Shown here in pieces: positions 36,388 through 45,528 of a stretch of 64,000 nt of DNA. Origin of the DNA: Fulverythrobacter ferritrahens (GTDB lineage Bacteria > Pseudomonadota > Alphaproteobacteria > Sphingomonadales > Sphingomonadaceae); contig NZ_JACDXU010000001.1 of the NCBI RefSeq assembly GCF_020539485.1, forward strand, positions 1,426,001-1,490,000. The letters run 5' to 3'. How positions within the stretch are numbered: position 1 is the stretch's first letter; every line of letters begins with the position of its first letter. The notes beneath the pieces are model-generated. The model made no database searches. It was not told the DNA's origin and worked only from the letters and a program-made list of their open reading frames with translations. The translations under genes and the position numbers were made by a program.

Positions 36388-38517
36388 ATGCAGGGGATTC
36401 TCAATGGCCGCAGCGCCATCGCGCTGGGCGCTTCGGGCATAGCCATAGCTGTCGGCGCGTTTTCTCTGGCGCCGCGCACCACGGCAGCGGAAACCACGTT
36501 CGACAGTCAGGTGGCCCAGGGCCGCACCGCCTATGCGGAACATTGCGCCGCCTGCCACGGCAACAATCTGAACGATGGCGCCTTCGCGCCTGCGCTGAAG
36601 GACGCCTCCTTCCAGGCCAAATGGGGCGGCGGCGGGGCTGACAAGCTCTATGACTATATCCACGCCACCATGCCCCCGGGCAATACGGGCGGCCTGCCTG
36701 AAGAAACCTATGCCGCCATCCTCGCCACGATCCTGGCGGAAAACGGCGCAAAGCTTGCCGCCCCGATCCATGCCGATGCCGCGCAGCTTGCAGCCGTAAC
36801 GGTGCCGAAGGATGCGGTGGACGCCAATGCCGCGGATATCGGTTTTGGCGGCATCAGCACGCGCCGCCCGCTTCCGGCATGGCCCACAAGGCCAGACCTG
36901 TTCGCCAATTTCACCCCCGTCACCGATGCGATGCTGAATGCGCCAGCGGGCGAGAACTGGCTGGCGTGGCGCGGCAGCCATACCGGGCAGGGTTTCTCCC
37001 CTCTGAAGCAGATCGACACGGGCAATGTGAAGAACCTCACCATCGCCTGGGCGCAGTCCCTCCCGGCGGGGCCCAACATGGCCGAGCCGCTGGTGCGCGA
37101 CGGGGTGATGTATGCCTATGGCTTCGGGGACGAGGTCTTCGCGCTGGATGCCACCAATGGCGATGTGCTGTGGCGTTACCAGCGCAAGCACGATGCCCCG
37201 CCGGCCACTTCCAAGAAGACCATCTCGCTCTATGGCGACAAGGTGCTGCTGGCCACCGGCGACCTCCACATGGTCGCGCTGGATGCCCGCACCGGCAAGC
37301 TGGTGTGGGACGTGCCCATCACCGACAAGCCCGGCTTCCGCATTCCCGGCGGCCCTCTCGCCGCAGATGGCGTGGTGATGATCGGCATGGCCACGCAGGA
37401 AGCGGGCGGCGGCCAGATCGACGGGTTCGAGATCGAAACGGGCAAGCATCTGTGGACCTTCCACACGGTCGCCCGGCCGGGCACTCCGGGCGGGGATACG
37501 TGGAACGGGTTGCCGCTCGACAAGCGCCACGGCGGCTCCGTCTGGACTTCCGGTTCTTACGATGCGGAAAACAGGCTCGCCCTGTGGGGCGTCGCCCAGA
37601 CATACGACACCGGCCCCCTGCGGGATCGCAAGCCCGGCATGAACAACGACGGGCTGTTCAATGACGCAACCCTTGCGCTGAACCCGCGCACCGGCGAGCT
37701 GGTCTGGTATTTCCAGCACATGAAGAACGACCAGTGGGATCTCGACTGGGTGTTCGACCGGGTGATCGGCACGCTGGAGCGCAATGGCAGGCAGCAGCGC
37801 GTGGTGATGACCGGGGGCAAGATCGGCCTGTTCGACACGGTCGACGCGAAGACCGGCAAGTACCTGTCCACGCTCGACATGGGCATTCAGGACATCGTGA
37901 CCAAGGTCGATCCAAAGACGGGCGACAAGATCTACGATCCGGCCAAAATTCCCGATGGCGGCGCGCCCTTCTTCGCCTGCCCCAATGGCGGCGGCGGCCG
38001 TAACTGGAGCCCCACCGCCTTCAATCAGGGCACCGGCCATCTGTTCGTCAATGCGCGCGATGTCTGCATGGACATCGTACCGGGCAAGCCGGGCTTCCTG
38101 ACCACGGGGATCAACATGCGCTATGCCGCGCCGGAAGGCAGCGACGGGCGCTATGGCATGTTGCAAGGGCTCGACATGCAGAACCAGAAGATCGCCTGGA
38201 CCGTCTATCAGCGCGCGCCCTATACTATGGGCGTTCTGGCAACGGCCGGCGGCTTGCTGTTCACCGGATCGGTTGACCGGCAGTTCATCGCTTACGATCA
38301 GGCGGATGGAAAGGTGCTGTGGCGCACGGGCGTGACCGACATCCCCAATGCCTCGCCCATTTCCTATTCGGTGAATGGCCGGCAATATATCGCCATCGTC
38401 ACCGGGCGCGGCAATCCGCTGTCCTTCGGGCTGGGCGCGATGACCCCGGAAATCCAGGCCCCGCCGGTCAACAGCTCGGCCATCTATGTCTACGCCCTGC
38501 CCGACGAGGAGAAATAA
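36388..38517 (+). CDS. N-terminal cytochrome c fused to PQQ propeller, PVA-dehydrogenase-like
   Basis: A 709-residue exported quinohemoprotein with reversed domain order. A signal peptide (to about 34) leads to cytochrome c with CAACH (about residues 54-58) and an axial-Met candidate in ATMPPG, then a PQQ-binding propeller (about 180-709). The haem-first layout is that of polyvinyl-alcohol dehydrogenase, not of type II alcohol dehydrogenases. The presumed catalytic segment is DQWDLDW with Asp451 and Asp453; an Asp at +2 is the lanthanide signature in XoxF-type enzymes. The ATG at 36388 is used because GGGAGGGG lies six bases upstream; an earlier ATG would put the signal inside the gene. Confidence 0.87.
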   Translation: MQGILNGRSAIALGASGIAIAVGAFSLAPRTTAAETTFDSQVAQGRTAYAEHCAACHGNNLNDGAFAPALKDASFQAKWGGGGADKLYDYIHATMPPGNTGGLPEETYAAILATILAENGAKLAAPIHADAAQLAAVTVPKDAVDANAADIGFGGISTRRPLPAWPTRPDLFANFTPVTDAMLNAPAGENWLAWRGSHTGQGFSPLKQIDTGNVKNLTIAWAQSLPAGPNMAEPLVRDGVMYAYGFGDEVFALDATNGDVLWRYQRKHDAPPATSKKTISLYGDKVLLATGDLHMVALDARTGKLVWDVPITDKPGFRIPGGPLAADGVVMIGMATQEAGGGQIDGFEIETGKHLWTFHTVARPGTPGGDTWNGLPLDKRHGGSVWTSGSYDAENRLALWGVAQTYDTGPLRDRKPGMNNDGLFNDATLALNPRTGELVWYFQHMKNDQWDLDWVFDRVIGTLERNGRQQRVVMTGGKIGLFDTVDAKTGKYLSTLDMGIQDIVTKVDPKTGDKIYDPAKIPDGGAPFFACPNGGGGRNWSPTAFNQGTGHLFVNARDVCMDIVPGKPGFLTTGINMRYAAPEGSDGRYGMLQGLDMQNQKIAWTVYQRAPYTMGVLATAGGLLFTGSVDRQFIAYDQADGKVLWRTGVTDIPNASPISYSVNGRQYIAIVTGRGNPLSFGLGAMTPEIQAPPVNSSAIYVYALPDEEK

Positions 38518-38522
38518 GCATC

Positions 38523-38987
38523 ATGTCTCGCCCCCCGCTTCCGCCCTTCACTGAAGAAACCGCGCGCCAGAAGGTTCGGCTGGCGGAGGATGGCTGGAAC
38601 AGCCGCGATGCCGCCAAGGTCGCGCTGGCCTATACGGAAGACACAATTTGGCGGAACCGCGTGGAATTCCCGCGCGGGCGGGATCAGGCGGAGGCGTTCC
38701 TTGCCCGCAAATGGGCCAGGGAACTGGATTACCGCCTGATCAAGGAATTGTGGGCCTTCACCGGCAATCGCATCGCAGTGCGCTATGCCTATGAATATCA
38801 CGATGACAGCGGCAACTGGTTCCGCGCCTATGGCAACGAGAACTGGGAATTCGACGCCGATGGCCTGATGAGCAATCGCCACGCCAGCATCAACGAAATG
38901 CCCATCCGCGAGGAAGACCGCCTGTTCCACTGGCCTCTGGGCCGCCGCCCGGACGATCATCCGGGGCTTTCGGAGCTGGGGCTTTAG
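38523..38987 (+). CDS. DUF1348 (NTF2-like) family protein
   Basis: A 154-residue protein without a signal peptide, matching the DUF1348 nuclear-transport-factor-2-like family from end to end ([80 protein letters not shown]). Family function is unknown. It follows the cytochrome-PQQ gene by five bases and is the last gene of the plus-strand unit; REP-like repeats begin just after it. It is the only clearly cytoplasmic product of that operon. Confidence 0.88.
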   Translation: MSRPPLPPFTEETARQKVRLAEDGWNSRDAAKVALAYTEDTIWRNRVEFPRGRDQAEAFLARKWARELDYRLIKELWAFTGNRIAVRYAYEYHDDSGNWFRAYGNENWEFDADGLMSNRHASINEMPIREEDRLFHWPLGRRPDDHPGLSELGL

Positions 38988-39021
38988 GGGCTTAACGGGT
39001 GGAGGGGCACCATCTCCTCAA

Positions 39022-39095
39022 TTCGTCATTCCCGCGCAGGCGGGAACCCAGTTCAACGGTTGCTGCTGGGTTCCCGCCTGCGCGGGAATGACGAA
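39022..39095. repeat. REP-like perfect inverted repeat, type A
   Basis: Arms at 39022-39051 and 39066-39095 are perfect 30-base reverse complements with a 14-base loop; the arm begins TTCGTCATTCCCGCG. It lies between the convergent DUF1348 and efflux genes and would form a very strong hairpin in either transcript. Confidence 0.9.
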
Positions 39096-39132
39096 GGTGA
39101 GCGGGCCTAATCCTCTCCTCCAATCACCACAC

Positions 39133-39235
39133 CCGTTCGTCCTGAGCTTGTCGAAGGACACGCGCCTGCGCTTGCCCAGCAAAGGACATGGGGCTGGCGG
39201 TTTCCCGTGTCCTTCGACAAGCTCAGGACGAACGG
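39133..39235. repeat. REP-like perfect inverted repeat, type B
   Basis: Arms at 39133-39162 and 39206-39235 are perfect 30-base reverse complements around a 43-base loop; the arm begins CCGTTCGTCCTGAGC. It is unrelated in sequence to the type A repeat 37 bases away, so two repeat families meet here. Confidence 0.9.
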
Positions 39236-39284
39236 AGGTTGGGAAGCTTACCGGGACTTAAATGCCCGGCAGCCCCCTCCCCGC

Positions 39285-40523
39285 TCAATCCGCCAGCCAC
39301 AATTGGTGGCTGTCGATCCGGATCTTGGTGATCGCGCGCTGGGCTTCGGTGCGCGCGGTGGCTTCGGCGCGGAAGGCGTCGTGGACCATGCGTTCGGCCA
39401 GCAGCCGGTCGGCCAGGTCGATCTCGCCCAGTTCATAGCCTTTGCGCATCTTGGCGAGCGCGGCGATCTGGGCGTTCAGCCCTTCCCGCGCGCGCTGCCA
39501 GGCTTCGAAGCGATAGGTCGCCTCGGCCACGTCTGAATCCGCCATTTCCCGCACGGAAAAACGCGCCATCTGGGCATCGGCCTGCGCCGCGCCCGCTTCT
39601 GCCGCTGCCTGATCGCTCAGGGCCGAACGGTGGCCGCCGCCCAGCGGGATGGAGAAGACCAGCCCCGCCCCCTTTTCCGCGCCGCCACGTTCGGAAAACA
39701 GGCGGACGCCGAAGGAAGGATCGGCCATCTTCTCGCGCCTTGCGCGTTCGGCCATGCTGTTCATCTTGCCCGCCTGCGCATCGGCGGCGGCAATCTCGTG
39801 GCTGTTGGTGACCACCAGTTCGCGATAATGCTCCAGCCCGCCTTCGGGAATCTGCGGCGAGGGAATTTCCGGCGCCTGCAACGGTACGGCCAGAGCCGGG
39901 AAATGCGCCGCCAGCCGCGCACGGGCGACACTGGCGCGCCCCTCCGATTGCTGCGCCATCAGCCGGGCATTGCCCAAGGCGGCCTCCACCTGATCCGCTT
40001 CCAGCGGGGCGGCGTCTTTCAGTTCCACCCGGCGCTTTACCGCCGCGAGGGCCTGTTCGTAATTGGCGGCCGCCTGCCGGTCCACTTCCGCCTCGGCGGA
40101 GGCGCCCAGCCAGTCCCACCAATGGCCGGCCAGCAACAGGGCCGCCTGATGCTTGGCATCTTCGGCCATGTTCTGCGCGGCATCCACTCCGAACTCGCCG
40201 ATATTCCGGTCCAGCTCGGCCTTGCCGGGCAGGCGGAAGGCGCGGCTCAGCTGCGCGTCATATTCGTCGAAAGTGCCTTCCTGATCGATCGTGCGGCGGT
40301 TGTAAGTGCCGCTGAAGGTAATCTCATGCGGCCCCTTTGCGCGCGCCCGCGCATCGGCCCGGGCGGCGTCCACCTTGGCACGCGCGGTCACTACCGAAGG
40401 GTGATCGTCCAGCGCGGTGTTCACCGCCGCCGCATCCGGCAATCCGGCTTCGGCGGAAAGCGGAGCCGCGAGAGGAAGGGAAAGCGCCAGCAGCGGCAGC
40501 ACGGAGAAGATCGTCTTGCGCAT
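39285..40523 (-). CDS. TolC-family outer-membrane factor of RND efflux (CzcC/CusC-like)
   Basis: A 412-residue outer-membrane efflux protein. It has a signal peptide (MRKTIFSVLPLLALSLPLAAPLSAEA) and two repeats of the outer-membrane efflux domain rich in long helices (AAAVNTALDDHPSVVTARAKVDAARADARAR; EIAAADAQAGKMNSMAERARREKMADPSFGVRLF). It forms the trimeric exit duct for the RND pump encoded directly upstream, with four bases between the czcA-like stop and this ATG. Start chosen at the Met beginning the signal peptide; an earlier in-frame ATG lies inside the upstream gene. Confidence 0.9.
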   Translation of the reverse strand: MRKTIFSVLPLLALSLPLAAPLSAEAGLPDAAAVNTALDDHPSVVTARAKVDAARADARARAKGPHEITFSGTYNRRTIDQEGTFDEYDAQLSRAFRLPGKAELDRNIGEFGVDAAQNMAEDAKHQAALLLAGHWWDWLGASAEAEVDRQAAANYEQALAAVKRRVELKDAAPLEADQVEAALGNARLMAQQSEGRASVARARLAAHFPALAVPLQAPEIPSPQIPEGGLEHYRELVVTNSHEIAAADAQAGKMNSMAERARREKMADPSFGVRLFSERGGAEKGAGLVFSIPLGGGHRSALSDQAAAEAGAAQADAQMARFSVREMADSDVAEATYRFEAWQRAREGLNAQIAALAKMRKGYELGEIDLADRLLAERMVHDAFRAEATARTEAQRAITKIRIDSHQLWLAD

Positions 40524-40527
40524 CGGC

Positions 40528-43500
40528 TCAGCCCTCCGCCTCCAGGGGTTGGATATTCTGTTCCCGATCACCGGCCTCCCGCTCCGCCCGGCTTTCGCCG
40601 AAGCGGTTATAGAGGATCGGCAGCAGGATCAGCGTCAGCAGCGTGGCCGAAACCAGCCCGCCGATCACCACGATGGCCAGCGGCTTCTGGATCTCCGAAC
40701 CCGGCCCGGTGGCGAAGAGCAGCGGCACGAGGCCGAAGGCTGCGATGGTGGCTGTCATCAACACGGGCCGCAGGCGCCGTTCCGCCCCTCGCCGCACGGC
40801 CTGGGCCAGTGGCACGCCTTCTTCCCGCAATTGCCGGAAATAGCTGACCATCACGAGCCCGTTGAGCACCGCGATACCCAGCAGGGCGATGAAGCCCACC
40901 GATGCCGGAACCGAGAGATATTCGCCCGATGCGGCCAGTGCGATCATCCCGCCCACCATGGCGAAGGGAATGTTTACGAGGATCAGCAGGGAGGCGCGCA
41001 GCGACCCCAGCGTGAAATAGAGGATGCCGAAGATCATCAGGATCGAGATCGGCAGCACCACCGCCAGCCGGGCGCTGGCGCGCTGCTGGTTCTCGAACTG
41101 CCCACCCCAGACGATGCGATAGCCCGGCGGCAGATCCACATGCTGCGCGATGTCGGCCTTGGCCTCTTCCACATAGCCCACCAGATCGCGGCCGGAAACG
41201 AAGGCCTGCACCATGGCGAAGCGCGATCCGTTTTCATGCTCCAGCTTTACCGGGCCTTCGACACGGCGCACCGTCGCCATGTCGCTGGCGCGGACCAGCT
41301 GCCCCGAAGGGGCGCGGAACAGCTGGTCCGCAAAAGCCTGCGGCGTCATGCCCTGCGCACCATCGGCCCGCAGCATGATCGGCACGCGGCGGCTGCCTTC
41401 GGCAACCACGCCTGCCTGCATTCCTTCGATCTGGGCACGCATCATGTCCTGCAGATCGTTGATCGGCATGCCCGCGCGCCCGGCGGCCACGCGATCGATA
41501 TCGATCTGGAGATAATCGACCCGGTCGTTCGCCACCGTCATCGCTTCACTGGTGCCCTTGATCGTTTCCAGCCGCGCCTGGATCTGGCCGGACAGCCGCG
41601 ACAGCTCGCCAAGGTCAGGCCCGAACAGCTTGATCGCCAGATCGCCCCGGGCGCCGGTGAGCATTTCCGAAGTGCGCATCTCGATCGGCTGGGTATAGCC
41701 GGGCTCGATACCGGGGAACTGATCCAGCACCTTGCGGATCTCGTTCACCAGCCATTCCTTGTCCTTCACGCGCCATTCCTCGCGCGGCTTGAGCCTGATG
41801 AAACCGTCGCTCTCATTGAGACCCATGGGATCGAGCCCGATCTCGTCGGAGCCGACGCGCATCACGATCTGCTCCACCTCAGGCACGGCGGCCATCACTG
41901 CCCGTTCCACCTTGAGATCGCCCGCGACCGAATGGTCGAGCGAGATGGAAGGCAGCTTGGACAGCTGGAGTACGACCGAACCTTCGTCCATCGTGGGCAG
42001 GAAGGTCTTGCCGGTGACGCTATAGGCCCCCACCGTGAGCAGCAGCGAAATGCCGGCCACCGTGAAGACGCGCTTCTTATGCGCGAAGGATGCGCCCAGG
42101 ACGCGGGCATAGAAGGGCGAGAGCTTGCGCATCACCCAGGGTTCGTGATGGCCTTCCTTCACCTTGAGCAGGAAATAGGCCAGCACCGGGATCAGCGTGA
42201 GCGACAGCAGCAGCGCCGAAAGCAGCGCCAGCACGATGGTGAGCGCCACCGGGGCGAACAACTTGCCTTCCAGCCCTTCCAGCGTCAGCAGCGGCAGGAA
42301 CACCAGCGCGATGATCGCCATGCCGGAAGCGACCGGCTTCGCCACTTCGGCGGAGGCGACCAGGATATTATGCAGCTTGCCGGACTTGGCATATTTGGGG
42401 TCGCTCAATCGCTCGACCACGTTTTCGACCACCACCACGGCCCCGTCCACCAACATACCCACCGCGATGGCCAGGCCGCCAAGGCTCATGAGATTGGCGG
42501 TAAGTCCGATGGCGCGCATGAAAATGAAGGTCAGCAAAGCCGCCATCGGCAGGGCCAGTGCCACGATCACCGACGCGCGCAGATCGCCCAGGAACAGCAG
42601 CAGCAGGATCACCACCAGAATTGTCGCCTCCAGCAGCGCTTCCTCAACAGTGCCCACGGCATGGCTGATCAGGTCCGAACGGTCATAGAAGGGCACGACC
42701 TTCATACCCTCAGGCAGGCTGGGCTTGAGTTCTTCCAGCCGGGTCTTGACCCCGTCCACCACCTTGCTGGCATCCGCGCCGCGCAGGCCGATGACGAGCC
42801 CCTGCACAGCCTCGCCATTACCGTTTTCCGTCACCGCGCCATAGCGGGTGCGGCTGCCCAGCCGGACAGTGGCGACATCGCCCACGCGCACAACCGCGCC
42901 GTTCGCGGTTTTCACCACGACGGAGGAAAGGTCATCCAGGGTGCGGATCGCGCCGGTGGAACGCACGATCAGCGCCTCCTCCCCGGTCACCAGACGCCCG
43001 GCGCCATCGTTGCGATTGCCGCTGTCTATCGCGGCGGCAAGGTCCGCCGTGCTGAGGCCCGCTGCGGCCAGCGCGCCATTATCGGGAGCGACCTCGAAGG
43101 TTTCGACATAGCCGCCCAGCGAATTGACATCCGCCACGCCGGGCACGGTGCGCAGCGCGGGGCGCACGATCCAGTCCAGCACGCGGCGCTTTTCGGAAAG
43201 GCTCTGCGGCCCTTCCAGCGTGAACATATACATATCCGACAGGGGCGTGGAGATCGGCGCCATGCCGCCTTCCACCGTGACCGGCAGATCGCCCATCACG
43301 GAGTTCAGCCGCTCCGAAACCTGGCTGCGCGCCCAATAGATGTCGGTCTTGTCGGAAAAATCGATCGTGATGTCGGCAATCGCATATTTCGCGACAGAGC
43401 GCAGCACGGTCTGGTTGGGGATGCCCAGCATCTCCATCTCGATCGGCGCGATCACCCGGCTCTCCACCTCCTCGGGCGTCATGCCGGGGGCCTTGAGGAT

Positions 43501-43647
43501 GATCTTTACCTGAGTGGAGCTGATGTCCGGAAAGGCATCGATGGGCAGGTTCGCGAAAGACCAGCCGCCGATGGCTGCCAGCAGCGCAGCAAGGCCCAGA
43601 ACCGCAAGGCGCAGCGAAAGCGCCTTTTCTACGAGGAGACGAAGCAT
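40528..43647 (-). CDS. Heavy-metal RND efflux pump (CzcA/CusA family)
   Basis: A 1039-residue proton-driven inner-membrane pump with the usual 12 transmembrane helices and two large periplasmic loops. The N-terminus (FPDISSTQVKI) and VMGDLP are typical of heavy-metal RND (HME) proteins. In TM4, AVGMLVDGAVVVVEN holds Asp401 and Glu408, equivalent to CzcA Asp408 and Glu415, while the position of CzcA Asp402 is Ala395. This differs from the classic Zn/Co/Cd type, so the exported metal cannot be named. It is the middle gene of an adaptor-pump-duct operon with short gaps. Confidence 0.93.
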   Translation of the reverse strand: MLRLLVEKALSLRLAVLGLAALLAAIGGWSFANLPIDAFPDISSTQVKIILKAPGMTPEEVESRVIAPIEMEMLGIPNQTVLRSVAKYAIADITIDFSDKTDIYWARSQVSERLNSVMGDLPVTVEGGMAPISTPLSDMYMFTLEGPQSLSEKRRVLDWIVRPALRTVPGVADVNSLGGYVETFEVAPDNGALAAAGLSTADLAAAIDSGNRNDGAGRLVTGEEALIVRSTGAIRTLDDLSSVVVKTANGAVVRVGDVATVRLGSRTRYGAVTENGNGEAVQGLVIGLRGADASKVVDGVKTRLEELKPSLPEGMKVVPFYDRSDLISHAVGTVEEALLEATILVVILLLLFLGDLRASVIVALALPMAALLTFIFMRAIGLTANLMSLGGLAIAVGMLVDGAVVVVENVVERLSDPKYAKSGKLHNILVASAEVAKPVASGMAIIALVFLPLLTLEGLEGKLFAPVALTIVLALLSALLLSLTLIPVLAYFLLKVKEGHHEPWVMRKLSPFYARVLGASFAHKKRVFTVAGISLLLTVGAYSVTGKTFLPTMDEGSVVLQLSKLPSISLDHSVAGDLKVERAVMAAVPEVEQIVMRVGSDEIGLDPMGLNESDGFIRLKPREEWRVKDKEWLVNEIRKVLDQFPGIEPGYTQPIEMRTSEMLTGARGDLAIKLFGPDLGELSRLSGQIQARLETIKGTSEAMTVANDRVDYLQIDIDRVAAGRAGMPINDLQDMMRAQIEGMQAGVVAEGSRRVPIMLRADGAQGMTPQAFADQLFRAPSGQLVRASDMATVRRVEGPVKLEHENGSRFAMVQAFVSGRDLVGYVEEAKADIAQHVDLPPGYRIVWGGQFENQQRASARLAVVLPISILMIFGILYFTLGSLRASLLILVNIPFAMVGGMIALAASGEYLSVPASVGFIALLGIAVLNGLVMVSYFRQLREEGVPLAQAVRRGAERRLRPVLMTATIAAFGLVPLLFATGPGSEIQKPLAIVVIGGLVSATLLTLILLPILYNRFGESRAEREAGDREQNIQPLEAEG

Positions 43648-43653
43648 TCTGCC

Positions 43654-44772
43654 TTACTCCGCCGTCATCGCCTTGAGCTCCGCAATGCCGCTCACCGCGA
43701 CAGCCTCGCCCGCCTTCAGCCCGGCCGAGATATAGGCCCTGCCCGCCGCCTGCCCGCTGACCGTCACCTTGCGGCTGACGAAGCGGTTGCCGCTGCGCAC
43801 GAAGACCAGATCGTCCTCGCCCACGCGGGTCACTGCATTGGCCGGAACGGCAACGCCCGGCTGTGCGCTCTGCCCGGCGATCACCACCATGACATTCTTG
43901 CCTGCCACCAATCCGCCTTGAATCGAATTGGGCGCGGCGCCGATGCTGGCCTTGGCCATGATCGAGCGCGTCATCGGGTCGAGCGAGGGGGCGACCGAGA
44001 GGATCTTGCCGCCGACCACCATCGGCTTGCCATCTTCCCCGAGGCCCAGTTCCACTTCTACCGGCATTCCGGGACGAACGGACTTTGCCAGCCGCTCGGG
44101 CAATTGCAGATCGACGCTATAGGCGCTGGCGTTCTCGATCACGAAAGGTGCGGTCATCCCGTCCACCGGGCCGCCGGTTTCCACCGCGACATGCGCCACG
44201 CGGCCGGAGATCGGCGCACGCAGGGTCATGGTGCCATCCGCCCCTGCCCCCGCGAGCGAGGCCAGGCGCTGCTGCTCGGAAACCGAAGCCCGCGCCTGCC
44301 GCAAGGCGGCCTGCGCCTCTTCCGAACGCGCCTCGGCAATCACGCCTTCCTTCGCCAGCTGGGCGAGACGCCGGGCCCGTGCCTCGGCCAGATCCAGTTC
44401 CGCCTGAGTGCGCGCCAACTCGCCCCGGATCTGCAGCGGTTCCGCCGCGCGGACCAGCGCAAGGGGCTGCCCGCGCTTCACTTCCTGCCCTTCGATCACA
44501 TAGACCCGCACCGCCGCGCCGGGGAAATTGGAGGTCACCGCCACGCGCGCTTCGGGCGGCAGGGTCACCTGTCCGGGCACCGTACCCAGCGGCACTGCAT
44601 CGACTGCCTGCGCGGGCGCGGTGGTGATGCCCAGCCGCTTCATCTGTTCGGCATCCAGCGTGCCGGCGGGGGGCGCCTTTTCCTGCGGCTCCTCTGCCGC
44701 CTGATCGGAACAGCCTGCTGCCAGCGCAAAGGCGCTGCACAGGGCGAGCGAAAGGATTATGCGTCGAGCCAT
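43654..44772 (-). CDS. RND efflux periplasmic adaptor lipoprotein (CzcB-like)
   Basis: A 372-residue membrane-fusion protein. The signal ends in the lipobox LAAGC (Cys about residue 21), then come the barrel-sandwich/biotinyl-lipoyl halves (FPGAAVRVYVIEGQEVKRGQPLALV and MTLRAPISGRVAHVAV), a long alpha-helical hairpin between them, and a beta-barrel domain. It bridges the RND pump and outer-membrane duct. The start at 44772 is the Met before the Arg-Arg signal; another in-frame Met four codons earlier is possible and neither has a clear ribosome-binding site. It is divergent from the response-regulator gene by 99 bases. Confidence 0.9.
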   Translation of the reverse strand: MARRIILSLALCSAFALAAGCSDQAAEEPQEKAPPAGTLDAEQMKRLGITTAPAQAVDAVPLGTVPGQVTLPPEARVAVTSNFPGAAVRVYVIEGQEVKRGQPLALVRAAEPLQIRGELARTQAELDLAEARARRLAQLAKEGVIAEARSEEAQAALRQARASVSEQQRLASLAGAGADGTMTLRAPISGRVAHVAVETGGPVDGMTAPFVIENASAYSVDLQLPERLAKSVRPGMPVEVELGLGEDGKPMVVGGKILSVAPSLDPMTRSIMAKASIGAAPNSIQGGLVAGKNVMVVIAGQSAQPGVAVPANAVTRVGEDDLVFVRSGNRFVSRKVTVSGQAAGRAYISAGLKAGEAVAVSGIAELKAMTAE

Positions 44773-44786
44773 GAGCCGGGGCATGT

Positions 44787-44835
44787 CTGACGAAGCTGAC
44801 AACAACTTGTCAGTTTGGCAGGCTCTTGTCAGTTT
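44787..44835. promoter_or_regulatory. Candidate response-regulator operator (CTGAC/GTCAG repeats)
   Basis: In the 99-base divergent region an 11-base direct repeat CTTGTCAGTTT occurs at 44806-44816 and 44825-44835. CTGACAA at 44796-44802 forms a 7-base inverted repeat with TTGTCAG at 44807-44813, and another CTGACGA is at 44787. OmpR-family regulators bind such spaced repeats, so this probably controls both the efflux operon and the two-component genes. Confidence 0.5.
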
Positions 44836-44871
44836 TCCGTTCCAATGCGGGCTGAAGAAGGAGTGCCCCCT

Positions 44872-45528
44872 ATGCGCCTGCTACTGGTTGAGGACGATCC
44901 CGAACTGGGCCGCCGCCTGAGCGAACGCCTGCGCAGCGCGGACTTTGCGGTGGATCTGGCGCGCACCAGCGCAGAGGCGGAGGACTGGCCCGATCTGGAC
45001 AAGATCGCCGCGATCATTCTCGACCTCGGCCTGCCCGATGGCGACGGGATTGCCTTGCTGCGCCAGTGGCGGGCACGGAAGGTCGATTGCCCGATCCTGA
45101 TCCTCACCGCGCGGGGAAGCTGGCAGGACAAGGTGGAAGGGCTGAATGCCGGGGCGGACGATTTCGTGGTGAAGCCCGTGCGCTTCGAGGAATTGCTCGC
45201 CCGGCTCAATGCCCTGTTCCGCCGCCATGCGGGCAAGCGCGAAAGCGGCTTGGTGCTGGGCGATCTCGCGCTCGATCCCATTGCTCATACGGTGACGCTG
45301 AAGGGCGAGCTTCTGGACCTCAGCCGCCAGGAATTCCGCCTGCTCCACCTGTTCCTGCGCCGCGCCGGGCAGGTGCTTTCGCAAGGAGATATTCTGGAAA
45401 ATCTCTATGAGCTGGACGCCCCGCGCGAACTCAATACGATCGAAGTGATGGTCGGCCGGTTGCGGCGCAAGATCGGCAAGGAACGGATCACAACCCTGCG
45501 CGGATTGGGCTACAGGTTCGAGAAATGA
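44872..45528 (+). CDS. OmpR-family response regulator
   Basis: A 218-residue regulator with an N-terminal receiver domain (acidic pocket EDD at residues 7-9, phosphoacceptor Asp in ILDLGLPDGDG, Lys in VVKPVRFEELLARL). A C-terminal winged helix (about 125-218; LSRQEFRLLHLFLRRAGQVLS and VMVGRLRRKIG) binds DNA. The start at 44872 has GAAGGAG upstream and begins MRLLLVEDD; upstream in-frame starts would add unrelated residues. It overlaps the kinase gene by four bases and is divergent from the metal-efflux operon, which it presumably activates. Confidence 0.93.
   Translation: MRLLLVEDDPELGRRLSERLRSADFAVDLARTSAEAEDWPDLDKIAAIILDLGLPDGDGIALLRQWRARKVDCPILILTARGSWQDKVEGLNAGADDFVVKPVRFEELLARLNALFRRHAGKRESGLVLGDLALDPIAHTVTLKGELLDLSRQEFRLLHLFLRRAGQVLSQGDILENLYELDAPRELNTIEVMVGRLRRKIGKERITTLRGLGYRFEK

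Noticed and set aside
29740-38987. Interpretation of region 3 as a horizontally acquired island.
   Set aside because: No integrase, transposase, tRNA junction or visible base-composition shift was found; codon use looks like the neighbours.
39022-39235. CRISPR-like appearance of repeated sequences.
   Set aside because: The repeats are paired inverted arms with unequal loops, not regularly spaced direct repeats, and no cas genes are present.
40417-44790. A 1457-codon open frame on the plus strand antisense to the efflux operon, and other very long antisense frames (33260-36337 minus, 26915-29740 plus, 22046-23851 plus).
   Set aside because: They lie opposite well-supported genes, are rich in His/Arg/Gly/Ala in the way of high-GC shadow frames, and show no domain, start signal or family motif.
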